Shown in pieces: positions 1-7,992 of a DNA stretch of 64,000 nucleotides. The first letter of the stretch is position 1. Each line of letters begins with the position of its first letter. Source of the stretch: UBA10438 sp044238605 (GTDB lineage: Bacteria; Bacteroidota; Ignavibacteria; Kapaibacteriales; Kapaibacteriaceae); assembly GCA_044238605.1 (NCBI GenBank), contig JBIICY010000009.1:26464-90463 (forward strand), given 5' to 3'. The notes under the pieces were generated by a model that saw only the letters and a program-made list of their open reading frames with translations, was not told where the DNA came from and ran no database searches. The position numbers and the translations under genes are program-made.

Positions 1-1584
1 GGTTTCGAAACGCGCACGCTTGCCGGTTTTTGCGTCAATGAAATTGACCCAGGACTCAACCGTTGCAAGGGGCGACTCGCCCGTACCAGCTGGTTTGAAT
101 TCCTTTACATCGGGCAACAACAGTGGCAGTTCATCTGCTTCGAGTGCGCGCTTTGTGCCGTCTTCGAAGAACATGATTGGAATGGGCTCGCCCCAGTACC
201 GCTGACGTGAGAACAGCCAATCGCGCAGGCGGAACTGTGTGCGCCCCTTACCTCTGCCTGTTGATTCAAGCCACGAGATTATGGTTTGCTTTGCCTGCTC
301 TGTCTGCAAGCCATCAAGAGACACTTCTGTGTTACTCGATGCCGTACCTACACCATACGTACTGTAGGCTGCTTCGATAACGTTGATTACGCTGCCATCT
401 GCCGGCTGCACAACCTGGACGATTGGCAACCCGAATGCTGTGGCAAATTCGTGATCACGCTCGTCGTGACCCGGCACTGCCATAATAGCACCAGTGCCAT
501 AGTGTGCCAGCACGTAGTCTGCCACCCATATCGGCACGTCTGCGCCAGTTGCTGGGTTTACGGCATATGCGCCCGTGAATACGCCAGTTTTTGTCTTGTT
601 GAGCTCTGTTCGCTCGAGATCGCTCTTGAGCGATGTAGCCTCTTTGTATTCGAGAACACTGCCGCGCTGATGTTCACTCACGATATGCTCTACGATAGGA
701 TGCTCGGGAGCTACCACAAGGTAGGTAGCGCCAAACAACGTATCAGGGCGTGTCGTAAACACCGTTATTGCATGGTCGCTTCCCGATACGGGAAAGACAA
801 CCTCAGCCCCTTCGCTGCGTCCAATCCAGTGACGCTGCATGTCAAGTGTAGACGATGGCCAATCCAGAAGGGAGAGATCTTGGAGCAGACGGTCCGCATA
901 CTCCGTGATGCGCAGCATCCACTGCCGCATCGGACGGCGTTCAACGCTGTACCCTTTACCCTTCCACTCGTCTACCTCTTCGTTTGCAAGCACCGTTCCG
1001 AGTGCTTCACACCAGTTTACGGGGCTATAGGCGATGTAGGCGAGGCGATAATTGTCTTTAAAGAGCTCAATCTCTTGAGCGTCTGTGATGTCTGATGGTA
1101 TCGGCAGCTCGTCGATGGGGCGAGCACGCTTAGCAGCTCTATCGTACCATGAATTATACATCATCAGGAACATCCACTGCGTCCAACGGTAGTACTCTGG
1201 AAGCGTGGTGTTTACCTGACGTGACCAATCATAGTCGAATCCGATGGCGTTGAGCTGACGTTTAAACGTCTCGATATTCTTTTCTGTAGCGAGCGCAGGG
1301 TGTATCCCCGTTGTCATGCTGTATCGTTCTGTTGGCAGACCGAACGCATCAAACCCCATTGGATGCAGAACATTGAAGCCACACATGCGCTTGAAGCGGC
1401 TTACAATATCAGTGGCGGTGTAACCTTCTGGATGACCAATATGCAGGCCGGCTCCAGATGGATACGGGAACATGTCTAGCACGAAGTACTTCGGCTTCGA
1501 CGTATCATCATTTACCTGATAGGTGTTATGTGCAGCCCAGTGTGACTGCCATTTTTGTTCTACGGTTCGAAACGGGTATTGCAT
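1..1584 (-). CDS. leuS: Leucyl-tRNA synthetase, N-terminal part (cut by window edge)
   Basis: Charges tRNA-Leu with leucine in the cytoplasm. The first 528 codons are present and the rest lies left of the window, so this is truncation by the window and not a broken gene. The class I signature is visible as PYPSGAGLHIGHPEGY, with the HIGH tetrapeptide at residues 48-51. The CP1 editing domain follows, with TTRPDTLFGATYLVV and MAVPGHDERDHEFA blocks. The KMSKS loop and anticodon-binding domain are not in view. The start is the ATG at 1584, giving MQYPFRTVEQKWQ, the usual beginning of bacterial LeuRS. It lies 30 bases downstream of the lipid acyltransferase gene on the same strand, so the two may be co-transcribed. 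Confidence 0.97.
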   Translation of the reverse strand, partial: MQYPFRTVEQKWQSHWAAHNTYQVNDDTSKPKYFVLDMFPYPSGAGLHIGHPEGYTATDIVSRFKRMCGFNVLHPMGFDAFGLPTERYSMTTGIHPALATEKNIETFKRQLNAIGFDYDWSRQVNTTLPEYYRWTQWMFLMMYNSWYDRAAKRARPIDELPIPSDITDAQEIELFKDNYRLAYIAYSPVNWCEALGTVLANEEVDEWKGKGYSVERRPMRQWMLRITEYADRLLQDLSLLDWPSSTLDMQRHWIGRSEGAEVVFPVSGSDHAITVFTTRPDTLFGATYLVVAPEHPIVEHIVSEHQRGSVLEYKEATSLKSDLERTELNKTKTGVFTGAYAVNPATGADVPIWVADYVLAHYGTGAIMAVPGHDERDHEFATAFGLPIVQVVQPADGSVINVIEAAYSTYGVGTASSNTEVSLDGLQTEQAKQTIISWLESTGRGKGRTQFRLRDWLFSRQRYWGEPIPIMFFEDGTKRALEADELPLLLPDVKEFKPAGTGESPLATVESWVNFIDAKTGKRARFET

Positions 1585-1614
1585 GCCGCAAATATACGGG
1601 GCAGGCAATGCACC

Positions 1615-3366
1615 TTACTGACGTAAACACTCCCGCATGTGGCTAGGAATATCGGCCACATTTACAATCAGGAAGCCATCAAGTGAATTGTTAAAGTTGG
1701 GGTCGCAGTTAAATGCCAAGATCTGCCCATTCTGTGCCATGTATTTTTTCACAAGAACAGGCACACCAGCCGCTGTTGGTTCGTTGTCGGCAATTACACG
1801 GTCCAAGACCTTTATGTCTCCCCGCATCCCGTCAACCAAGTCCGCAACGGCCGGCATAGCACAACGCTCATGATAGGGGGTAAGGGGCTTGATGAATTTG
1901 CGTAATGGATGCTGCACTGACTGCCTGCGAAAGAAATGCATCATGAGTCGCTTCGATGAGACATGGTAGTCGCTGCTTATGCTAACTGGGCCTATCAAGT
2001 GACGTACATCATTGTGTTTCTCAAGGTATGCCTCGATACCCTTCCAGAGGGTAAACAGCGACAAGCGGTGACGTTGGTAGTCCTGGACAACAAACGAGCG
2101 ACCAAGCTCGGCACTATGCTGCAGGATATCTCGGGCTGGCCCCTCTATACGGTAAAGCGTGCTGAGATAGAAGCCTGAGACTCCATGGTCTCGCATGATG
2201 CTTGGACCATGTCCAACACGATAGGCACCTACGATACGATTACACGCGCTGTCCCATACGACGAGGTGCTTGTAGTACTCATCAAACTCATCGAGGTCTG
2301 TTGGCAGGCCTGTACCTTCTCCAACACTTCGGAATGTTACTTCACGCAGCCTACCAACCTCGCGAAGAAGGCTTTGCGCTTTGGACTTATCGAGTTCATA
2401 GACCTCAAACGAACCCTGTCTCGCGATACATGCATCACGATTGGCATGAAGATCGGCAATGATATCACACGAAGCTGTGGACGTGATGATATCGTGCATC
2501 GATGTAGATTGAGTTAGTCCATACACTGCCGGACGTGCCACAGCTTTGCGGTAGCCAACCGCATATGTGCGAGCACGCAGGTATGAGCCTGCCTGCTCTG
2601 TTTCTTCAAAACCATTGATTTCGTGAACGTGAACAACGCGTCCGATGGACAACGTAAGAGTTGATCCAGACTTCTTTAGCAACTCAGCAGGGAGTGCCAA
2701 CGTGCGGAGCCGAGGGTGTATCAGGCCTAGCGCATGAAATGTTATGGAGTTCTGTCCGGCAAAGTGAACGGGCACAATCGGCACACCTGCTTTTTGAATT
2801 AGCTTGATCGCCCCATTGCTCCATGGCTTATCAACAACGGCGTTCTCATTTTTATCATAGGTGGAGACCTCTCCTGCAGGAAAGATGCCCAGACCGCCCC
2901 CTTGGCGCAGATGCAGCAGGCAGTCCTTTATCCCCGAAAGGTTGCTATGCGAGGATTTCAGCTCTTCAAACGGGTTAACACTGATAAATGCATCTTTTAG
3001 CGGCTGGACGTATTGCAGAAGGAAGTTCGCCATGATCTTGAAGTCTGGGCGCTTTTGGCGTATCGTCTTCAAGAGTGCTAGACCATCAATTGCACCGAAT
3101 GGGTGATTGGCTACAACGATGAATGGGCCTGTTTCAGGGATGTTATCTAGCTCGCGGTGCGAGACGTCGATGTCCACGGCAAGCTCTCGAAAGACATGAT
3201 CGAGAAACTCTCCCGGATCTGTACTCCACGAGCGCCGATAGATCTCATTAATGCGCGGAATGCGCGCAGCACTGGAGATCAGTTTCACAACAGGATTCTG
3301 TGTCGAGAGTCGAGTTGCACGAGCAAGGGCATCATGCGATATCAGTTCTTGCATGGCACGCAACAT
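1615..3366 (-). CDS. Bifunctional PlsC-type/GNAT-type acyltransferase (OlsF/GlsF-like amino-acid lipid synthesis)
   Basis: A 583-residue two-domain acyltransferase. The N-terminal half carries a PlsC-like fold with NHPFGAIDG (H88, D94; an H-X5-D spacing typical of the hemolysin/ornithine-lipid subfamily) and FPAGEVS near 162-168. The C-terminal half (about 300-560) matches the Acetyltransf_5 GNAT family, with LREVTFRSVGEG, a D-rich LDEFDEYYKHL block and IVGAYRVG. This order is known from OlsF-type enzymes that make ornithine lipids and from related glycine-lipid enzymes: one domain N-acylates the amino acid and the other adds the second, ester-linked acyl chain. The head group here cannot be read from sequence. 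Starts at 3366 or 3354 are both possible; neither has a clear ribosome site. It sits upstream of leuS, which is probably a chance pairing. Confidence 0.82.
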   Translation of the reverse strand: MLRAMQELISHDALARATRLSTQNPVVKLISSAARIPRINEIYRRSWSTDPGEFLDHVFRELAVDIDVSHRELDNIPETGPFIVVANHPFGAIDGLALLKTIRQKRPDFKIMANFLLQYVQPLKDAFISVNPFEELKSSHSNLSGIKDCLLHLRQGGGLGIFPAGEVSTYDKNENAVVDKPWSNGAIKLIQKAGVPIVPVHFAGQNSITFHALGLIHPRLRTLALPAELLKKSGSTLTLSIGRVVHVHEINGFEETEQAGSYLRARTYAVGYRKAVARPAVYGLTQSTSMHDIITSTASCDIIADLHANRDACIARQGSFEVYELDKSKAQSLLREVGRLREVTFRSVGEGTGLPTDLDEFDEYYKHLVVWDSACNRIVGAYRVGHGPSIMRDHGVSGFYLSTLYRIEGPARDILQHSAELGRSFVVQDYQRHRLSLFTLWKGIEAYLEKHNDVRHLIGPVSISSDYHVSSKRLMMHFFRRQSVQHPLRKFIKPLTPYHERCAMPAVADLVDGMRGDIKVLDRVIADNEPTAAGVPVLVKKYMAQNGQILAFNCDPNFNNSLDGFLIVNVADIPSHMRECLRQ

Positions 3367-3430
3367 ATCCGTGATAAACTTCGCGTGCGAGTTACGTAGT
3401 GTTTACGTGTGTAATGATTGTGCAATCTGG

Positions 3431-3455
3431 TAACACTCGCGCAACACAAGTGTTA
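3431..3455. promoter_or_regulatory. Inverted repeat in divergent promoter, candidate operator
   Basis: A perfect 7-base inverted repeat, TAACACT and AGTGTTA, separated by 11 bases. It lies between the divergent acyltransferase (start 3366) and aldo/keto reductase (start 3467) and ends 11 bases before the reductase start codon. The position suits an operator overlapping the reductase promoter or leader. No regulator for it is visible nearby, so this is a pattern-based call. Confidence 0.35.
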
Positions 3456-3466
3456 TCTTAGCACCC

Positions 3467-4438
3467 ATGGAATACGTACACCTCGGCCGCACTGGAGTAA
3501 AGGTTTCGCGCCTTTGCCTTGGAACAATGAACTTTGGATACTGGATCGAAGAAGAAGATTCATATCCCGTGATGAGTCGTGCATTGGAGCACGGCATCAA
3601 CTTCTTTGACACGGCTAACGTTTACGGCTGGGACAAGGGTAAGGGGCGCACAGAGGAGGTCATCGGCAACTGGCTTAGCCAGGATCCGTCTCGGCGCGAT
3701 AAGATCGTGCTTGCAACCAAGGTGTATGGTCAGATGGAGGACGGCATCAACAACCGCGGTTGTTCTGCCTACCACATCAAGAAGGCCTGTGAAGATTCGC
3801 TCCGTCGCCTAAAGACGGATCATATCGATCTGTACCAGATGCACCATATCGATCGCGCCACACCATGGGACGAGCTCTGGCAGGCAATGGAGCAGCTGGT
3901 GCGCGAGGGCAAGGTCTTGTACGTGGGCTCAAGCAACTTTGCCGCGTGGAACATTGCTCAGGCAAATGAGCTTGCCAAGAACCGACATTTCCTCGGCCTC
4001 GTCAGTGAGCAGTCGGTGTATTCATTGCGGAATCGCCAGATCGAACTCGAAGTAATCCCAGCGGCTAAAGCGTACGGTATGGCGATGATTCCGTGGAGTC
4101 CGCTTGCAGGGGGCTTGCTCGCAGGGATCTTCTCCTCGAGTGACTCTGTGCGCCGTAAGCGTCCGCAACTGTTAGAATCTGCCGAGAAGCTGCGTCCGCA
4201 AATCGAGGCCTACGAGGCCTTGTGCGCAAAGCTTGGTCTTGATTGCGCTGATGTTGCGCTCGCATGGATATCGCAGCGTGATGGTGTTACATCTCCCATC
4301 ATCGGACCGCGCACTGTTGCGCAGCTCGATGCAAACGTGGCATCGCTCAACATTACGCTTGATGCCGAAACACTGGCCGAGCTCGATCGCATCTGGCCAG
4401 GCCCAGGTAATCAGGCTCCGGAAGCGTACGCGTGGTAA
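3467..4438 (+). CDS. Aldo/keto reductase
   Basis: NADPH-dependent carbonyl reductase of the AKR superfamily, 323 residues, cytoplasmic. The catalytic tetrad is visible: D48 and Y53 in FFDTANVYG, K85 in LATKVYG and H126 in LYQMHHID. The C-terminal cofactor-binding block SPIIGPRTVAQLDANV is also present. The sequence resembles the YajO/Tas-like group that acts on aldehydes or sugars, but the substrate cannot be assigned. It starts at ATG 3467 right after an inverted repeat and is transcribed alone, convergent with the outer-membrane protein gene that ends one base beyond its stop. Confidence 0.93.
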   Translation: MEYVHLGRTGVKVSRLCLGTMNFGYWIEEEDSYPVMSRALEHGINFFDTANVYGWDKGKGRTEEVIGNWLSQDPSRRDKIVLATKVYGQMEDGINNRGCSAYHIKKACEDSLRRLKTDHIDLYQMHHIDRATPWDELWQAMEQLVREGKVLYVGSSNFAAWNIAQANELAKNRHFLGLVSEQSVYSLRNRQIELEVIPAAKAYGMAMIPWSPLAGGLLAGIFSSSDSVRRKRPQLLESAEKLRPQIEAYEALCAKLGLDCADVALAWISQRDGVTSPIIGPRTVAQLDANVASLNITLDAETLAELDRIWPGPGNQAPEAYAW

Positions 4439-5896
4439 TCACCAGCGAATGCGGGCAACGCCAAAGACTGCCGAAAGAACAGGGTTTGAGTCTGAAACAA
4501 GAGATCGCACATCGAGCGTAGAGACACCGATTTGCCATCTGTTGTTGAAGATTGAGAACATCACGGAAGTGGGCATCGTTACGCCCATGTTTGCGCCGTG
4601 TGCAAGCCCCATACCAAGGTTGAGCCAATCGATTGGACGCCAGTCTACACCAGAGCTTACGAGCGTCTGCTGAAGCGATCCCGCAACGTTGTTCAGTGCA
4701 ATGATGCAGTCTATGCCGTACGTCCATCGCTTGTTCTGACGCCACGACGTGCCCAACCGAACGCGTGCGGGGAGGTCGCTGGTAACCGACATCAAACCCT
4801 CCCAGCGAAAGTACTGTCCTTCACCGGTGATCTTTGGGGCTTCGACAAAGAGATTGTAGCTGTCGAACCCTTCACTGCCAAGACCATTGAGAATTGTATC
4901 GCCAGCCGCGAAGACGTTGCCGTTGTAGGTTATCCTGCCCAGATCGATTACAGATCCGGAGAATGTCCAGTCCTGATACTGCACAGTGATGCCTGCATCG
5001 AGTCCGTAGCCTTGTCCAATGGGCACAAGTGCATTCCCAGCAATAGCCGATGGAGTGGTTGCCTTGCCGTAGTTGATGGCAAAGTATGGGCTCAGTGCGC
5101 TCTGTGCTAAGAGGTTCCCGGACTCAACGCGGGCTTCGAGGTATGCGTACGACTGCAGAAACTTTGGCGAAGCTCCAATGTAGATTGATGTACAGCTATC
5201 ATGAAAGATCCGAACGCCGTACGATAAAGCATATTCACGGATCCACGACATCGATAGGATCGTGCCGTCAAACAATTGCGAGAATTTTTTCGGGTTCCGT
5301 GAGTACCCTATCGTGTCTCCCCTCCAATTCAGCGCTGTCGAATCGAAATACTCGGAGTGGCGTCCCTGAAACATCAACTTTGCTGCTTCTTCGTTCAGGA
5401 CAAATGTTCCGTTGATGCGCTCGCGTACGCTGAGGGCAACACCACCGAACGACTCGTGCTGATAGGCAAACGCAAACGGCATAACGTCTACGTTAAACCG
5501 TAGCCCCTTACCTGCAAAGGCCTTGGCAGCATTGAGCTTGTCGGCCTCGGTAAACTGCACGGCACTGCCGCGCTGCAGCGCAATATCGAGCATGCCGGAC
5601 TTCGAAAGAGCATCGCTTCGGAGTGATGCCCCGCCTTCGCCGAGCGAAATGGCAAACGTACGCCGAGAATGTTCTGCACCACTGCTCAGCGGAGTGGAGT
5701 ATGCGTAGACATCCCGTTGTGGCACAAAGCCAAGATTCGCAGGATTGATGCCTACTGATTGGTAATCAGTAACGGCCGTAACAAGGAAACCCGCGTGGCC
5801 AATGCGGGCAAAGTCGGATGCTTCGGATTGTGCGAAGACAACGTTCGGACAACATGCGAACAATAGCAGGACAGCTATGCGCTGTGACAGACTCAT
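4439..5896 (-). CDS. Outer-membrane protein, DUF5723-like beta-barrel
   Basis: A 485-residue exported protein starting MSLSQRIAVLLLFACCPNVV, a signal peptide ending at VFAQS. The rest is rich in alternating hydrophobic and aromatic strands and ends ...SAVFGVARIRW with the terminal aromatic residue typical of outer-membrane barrels. The N-terminal phrase YQSVGINPANLGF resembles FadL/PorV-like and DUF5723 proteins of Bacteroidota. The start is set at 5896 because its ATG overlaps the stop of the upstream dehydrogenase (ATGA at 5896-5893), implying translational coupling; a longer frame to 5923 exists. Function unknown; transport or a scaffold role at the outer membrane is plausible. Confidence 0.72.
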   Translation of the reverse strand: MSLSQRIAVLLLFACCPNVVFAQSEASDFARIGHAGFLVTAVTDYQSVGINPANLGFVPQRDVYAYSTPLSSGAEHSRRTFAISLGEGGASLRSDALSKSGMLDIALQRGSAVQFTEADKLNAAKAFAGKGLRFNVDVMPFAFAYQHESFGGVALSVRERINGTFVLNEEAAKLMFQGRHSEYFDSTALNWRGDTIGYSRNPKKFSQLFDGTILSMSWIREYALSYGVRIFHDSCTSIYIGASPKFLQSYAYLEARVESGNLLAQSALSPYFAINYGKATTPSAIAGNALVPIGQGYGLDAGITVQYQDWTFSGSVIDLGRITYNGNVFAAGDTILNGLGSEGFDSYNLFVEAPKITGEGQYFRWEGLMSVTSDLPARVRLGTSWRQNKRWTYGIDCIIALNNVAGSLQQTLVSSGVDWRPIDWLNLGMGLAHGANMGVTMPTSVMFSIFNNRWQIGVSTLDVRSLVSDSNPVLSAVFGVARIRW

Positions 5897-6861
5897 GGGC
5901 GCTGAATGATCCTGTCGATCCACTCAGCGATACGAACAGCCTCGGCCCCATCGCGAAGAGTTACGGCTATGTCGCGTCCGCCGCGGATACTCTCAACAAA
6001 TGCGCGCTGCTCTTCCAGGATCGCGTTCACCTGCACGGGGGCCGGAGCATCATGAACGATGACCTTGTCTCCGTGTTCCGTTGCGATCTGTCCAAGGGGC
6101 GTGTGCCTGTCGGGATCGATCAATGATGTATCGAGCAATCGGTAGAGCTCTGCGATTCCTGTTGCCATATCAACCGAAATGTACCCATCGCGCTGAAAGA
6201 GTCGAAGCTTGCGCATTGGCTTTGCGCTGATTCGCGAAGCCGTAACGTTGGCAACACATCCTGATGCGAACGTAAGGCGGGCATTGCAGATATCGGTTGT
6301 ATGCGTTAGCACCGACACACCCGTGGCCTGGATGTCTACAATCTCTGACTTCGTCATCCACAACAAAAGGTCGATATCATGGATCATCAAGTCGTGGATC
6401 ACGCTTACATCGATGGCACGGGGCTTAAACTGTGCGAGACGGTGCGCTTCGATAAAGACAGGGTCGAGTGCAAAGCCCTGTAGTGAGCGCAGCGCAGGAT
6501 TGAAGCGCTCGACGTGTCCAACTTGAATGATTCTGTCTGTAGCCGTGGCCTGCTCAACAAGGGCTTTAGCCTGCTCGTATGTTGCAGTAACAGGTTTCTC
6601 GATGAAGCAGTGGAAGCCTCTATCGAGACACTCCAATGCAAGCTCGTAATGCAGAGATGTTGGCGCCGCGATAACAACCGCATCAACATCAGGCATTGCT
6701 GAAACATTAGGGAACCAAGAAGCCCCATGCTGCTGAGCAACGTTGCGACCTTGCGTCTCATTGGGATCTACGATCCCAACAAGCTCAACATCATCCTGCT
6801 GCTTCCAGAGTTTTGCGTGAATAGATCCGAGATGGCCGGTGCCGACAACTGATATGCGCAT
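5893..6861 (-). CDS. Gfo/Idh/MocA family NAD(P)-dependent oxidoreductase
   Basis: A 322-residue sugar-type dehydrogenase. The Rossmann motif is GTGHLG at residues 7-12 and the family EKP motif is at 88-90. A GHVERFNPA block follows, seen in the subgroup that includes UDP-N-acetylglucosamine 3-dehydrogenase (GnnA), which feeds 3-amino lipid A synthesis. No GnnB-like aminotransferase is in the window, so the substrate remains open. The gene is first in a two-gene unit, with its stop overlapping the start of the outer-membrane protein. That may link an envelope-sugar enzyme to an envelope protein, but the link is only positional. Confidence 0.88.
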   Translation of the reverse strand: MRISVVGTGHLGSIHAKLWKQQDDVELVGIVDPNETQGRNVAQQHGASWFPNVSAMPDVDAVVIAAPTSLHYELALECLDRGFHCFIEKPVTATYEQAKALVEQATATDRIIQVGHVERFNPALRSLQGFALDPVFIEAHRLAQFKPRAIDVSVIHDLMIHDIDLLLWMTKSEIVDIQATGVSVLTHTTDICNARLTFASGCVANVTASRISAKPMRKLRLFQRDGYISVDMATGIAELYRLLDTSLIDPDRHTPLGQIATEHGDKVIVHDAPAPVQVNAILEEQRAFVESIRGGRDIAVTLRDGAEAVRIAEWIDRIIQRP

Positions 6862-6895
6862 GGACGAAAATACGGAGTGAGCAGCGAGCAGCGAA

Positions 6896-6980
6896 CAGCG
6901 AGTAGGGGCGGCCCTGCGTGGTCGCCCAATTGCGCAATACGACGACGATCATCGTCATCCCCGCGAAAGTGGGTGCGGGT
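6896..6980. repeat. REP-like intergenic repeat with two hairpins
   Basis: The 133-base gap between the two dehydrogenase genes holds two dispersed-repeat hairpins. The first (6906-6927) pairs GGGCGGCC with GGTCGCCC. The second (about 6953-6979) carries the CGTCATCCCCGCGAAAG type of small palindrome with CCCGC and GCGGG arms. Related hairpins recur at 27090-27250 and 32302-32462, so this is a genome-wide intergenic element and not a gene. Both flanking genes are on the minus strand, and the hairpins may also act as a transcription end for the SDR gene's neighbour. Confidence 0.6.
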
Positions 6981-6994
6981 GTAATATCAGGTAG

Positions 6995-7924
6995 TTACTT
7001 GCGGAAATGCTCAAGCGTTTTTCGTACACCATGCTCATTCGACGTAACTGTGAACTCGGGGAACTTGTCGCGGAACTTCTTATCCGACATCACATACGGA
7101 TCTGTGAACTGATATAGCATTTCCTCCAGCTCCTTCAGCGGACGCACGATAAGAGATAGCAGCTTTCGCAAGGGGCTCGGCATGACACTTGTTTTGTAGT
7201 TCGTGCCAAGCTCAGCATTTACCATCTTAACGATCTCATCCAATGTTGCGGGATTACCCACTGGCAAATGCCACGCTTGTCCGTAGCATGACTCATCAAG
7301 TGCTAGCTCGACGAGGGCACGTCCAACATCCGAGATGTATGAGTAGGTATGAGGTACATTCGGGGGAAAAAGCGATTGAGGGGGCTTCCCATTTATCACG
7401 CGCTCGAACACAGAAAAGTACAGAACGCTGTTGCGGGAGTAGGGCCCATAGAAGTCCGCACTGCGGCCAATGACTCCGCGCACACGTCCGGTTGAAACTG
7501 CCTGCATGAACTGGTCGGACAATTCCTTTCGCAATCTGCCCTTTTGCGAACTTGGCTGTTGCTCATTCAACTCATCGAATGGCACTGCAAGGGGCGTTGG
7601 ACCGTACATGTACATGCTGTCGAGAAACACCAGTGCCGCACCCTCAGCTTCGCAGGCTGCGATCACTGCCGACATGATCTGCGGCCAGTTTTGCTTCCAA
7701 ACTCTAACGTCGTATGGCATCCCGATGCAGAGATAAACATGGCTCGAGCCCCTGATAGCTGAAGAAGCTTGAGCTGGATCACGTAGATCTGCCTTTACGG
7801 TCTCGCGCCCAGGGAAATCTTTCGATCGCTCAACCACACGGATCGGTAAACTGCGTGCAGACAGTGCATCGACAACAGCTACGCCAGCTGCTCCTGTTGC
7901 ACCAAGTACTGTGTGAAGTGCCAT
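6995..7924 (-). CDS. NAD-dependent epimerase/dehydratase family protein (extended SDR)
   Basis: A 309-residue extended short-chain dehydrogenase. The N-terminal nucleotide-binding motif is GATGAAG, and later blocks include VFLDSMYMYGP, GRSADFYGP and the HTYSYISDVGRAL phrase common to nucleotide-sugar epimerase relatives. The usual YxxxK pair is not clear: MYMYG is followed by no properly spaced lysine, so catalysis may be altered. The start at 7924 (MALHTVLG) is preferred over 7972 because AGGGG lies just upstream and the Rossmann strand begins there. Substrate unknown. Confidence 0.8.
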   Translation of the reverse strand: MALHTVLGATGAAGVAVVDALSARSLPIRVVERSKDFPGRETVKADLRDPAQASSAIRGSSHVYLCIGMPYDVRVWKQNWPQIMSAVIAACEAEGAALVFLDSMYMYGPTPLAVPFDELNEQQPSSQKGRLRKELSDQFMQAVSTGRVRGVIGRSADFYGPYSRNSVLYFSVFERVINGKPPQSLFPPNVPHTYSYISDVGRALVELALDESCYGQAWHLPVGNPATLDEIVKMVNAELGTNYKTSVMPSPLRKLLSLIVRPLKELEEMLYQFTDPYVMSDKKFRDKFPEFTVTSNEHGVRKTLEHFRK

Positions 7925-7992
7925 TTCATACCCCTCAGGAATTGAATGCAAAACATACGAACTATGTATCACACGCTCAGCATTTGCGTGAC

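Noticed and set aside
286..1095. 269-codon plus-strand frame
   Set aside because: Antisense to leuS, whose protein shows clear family motifs; the plus frame is Cys/His-rich and resembles nothing.
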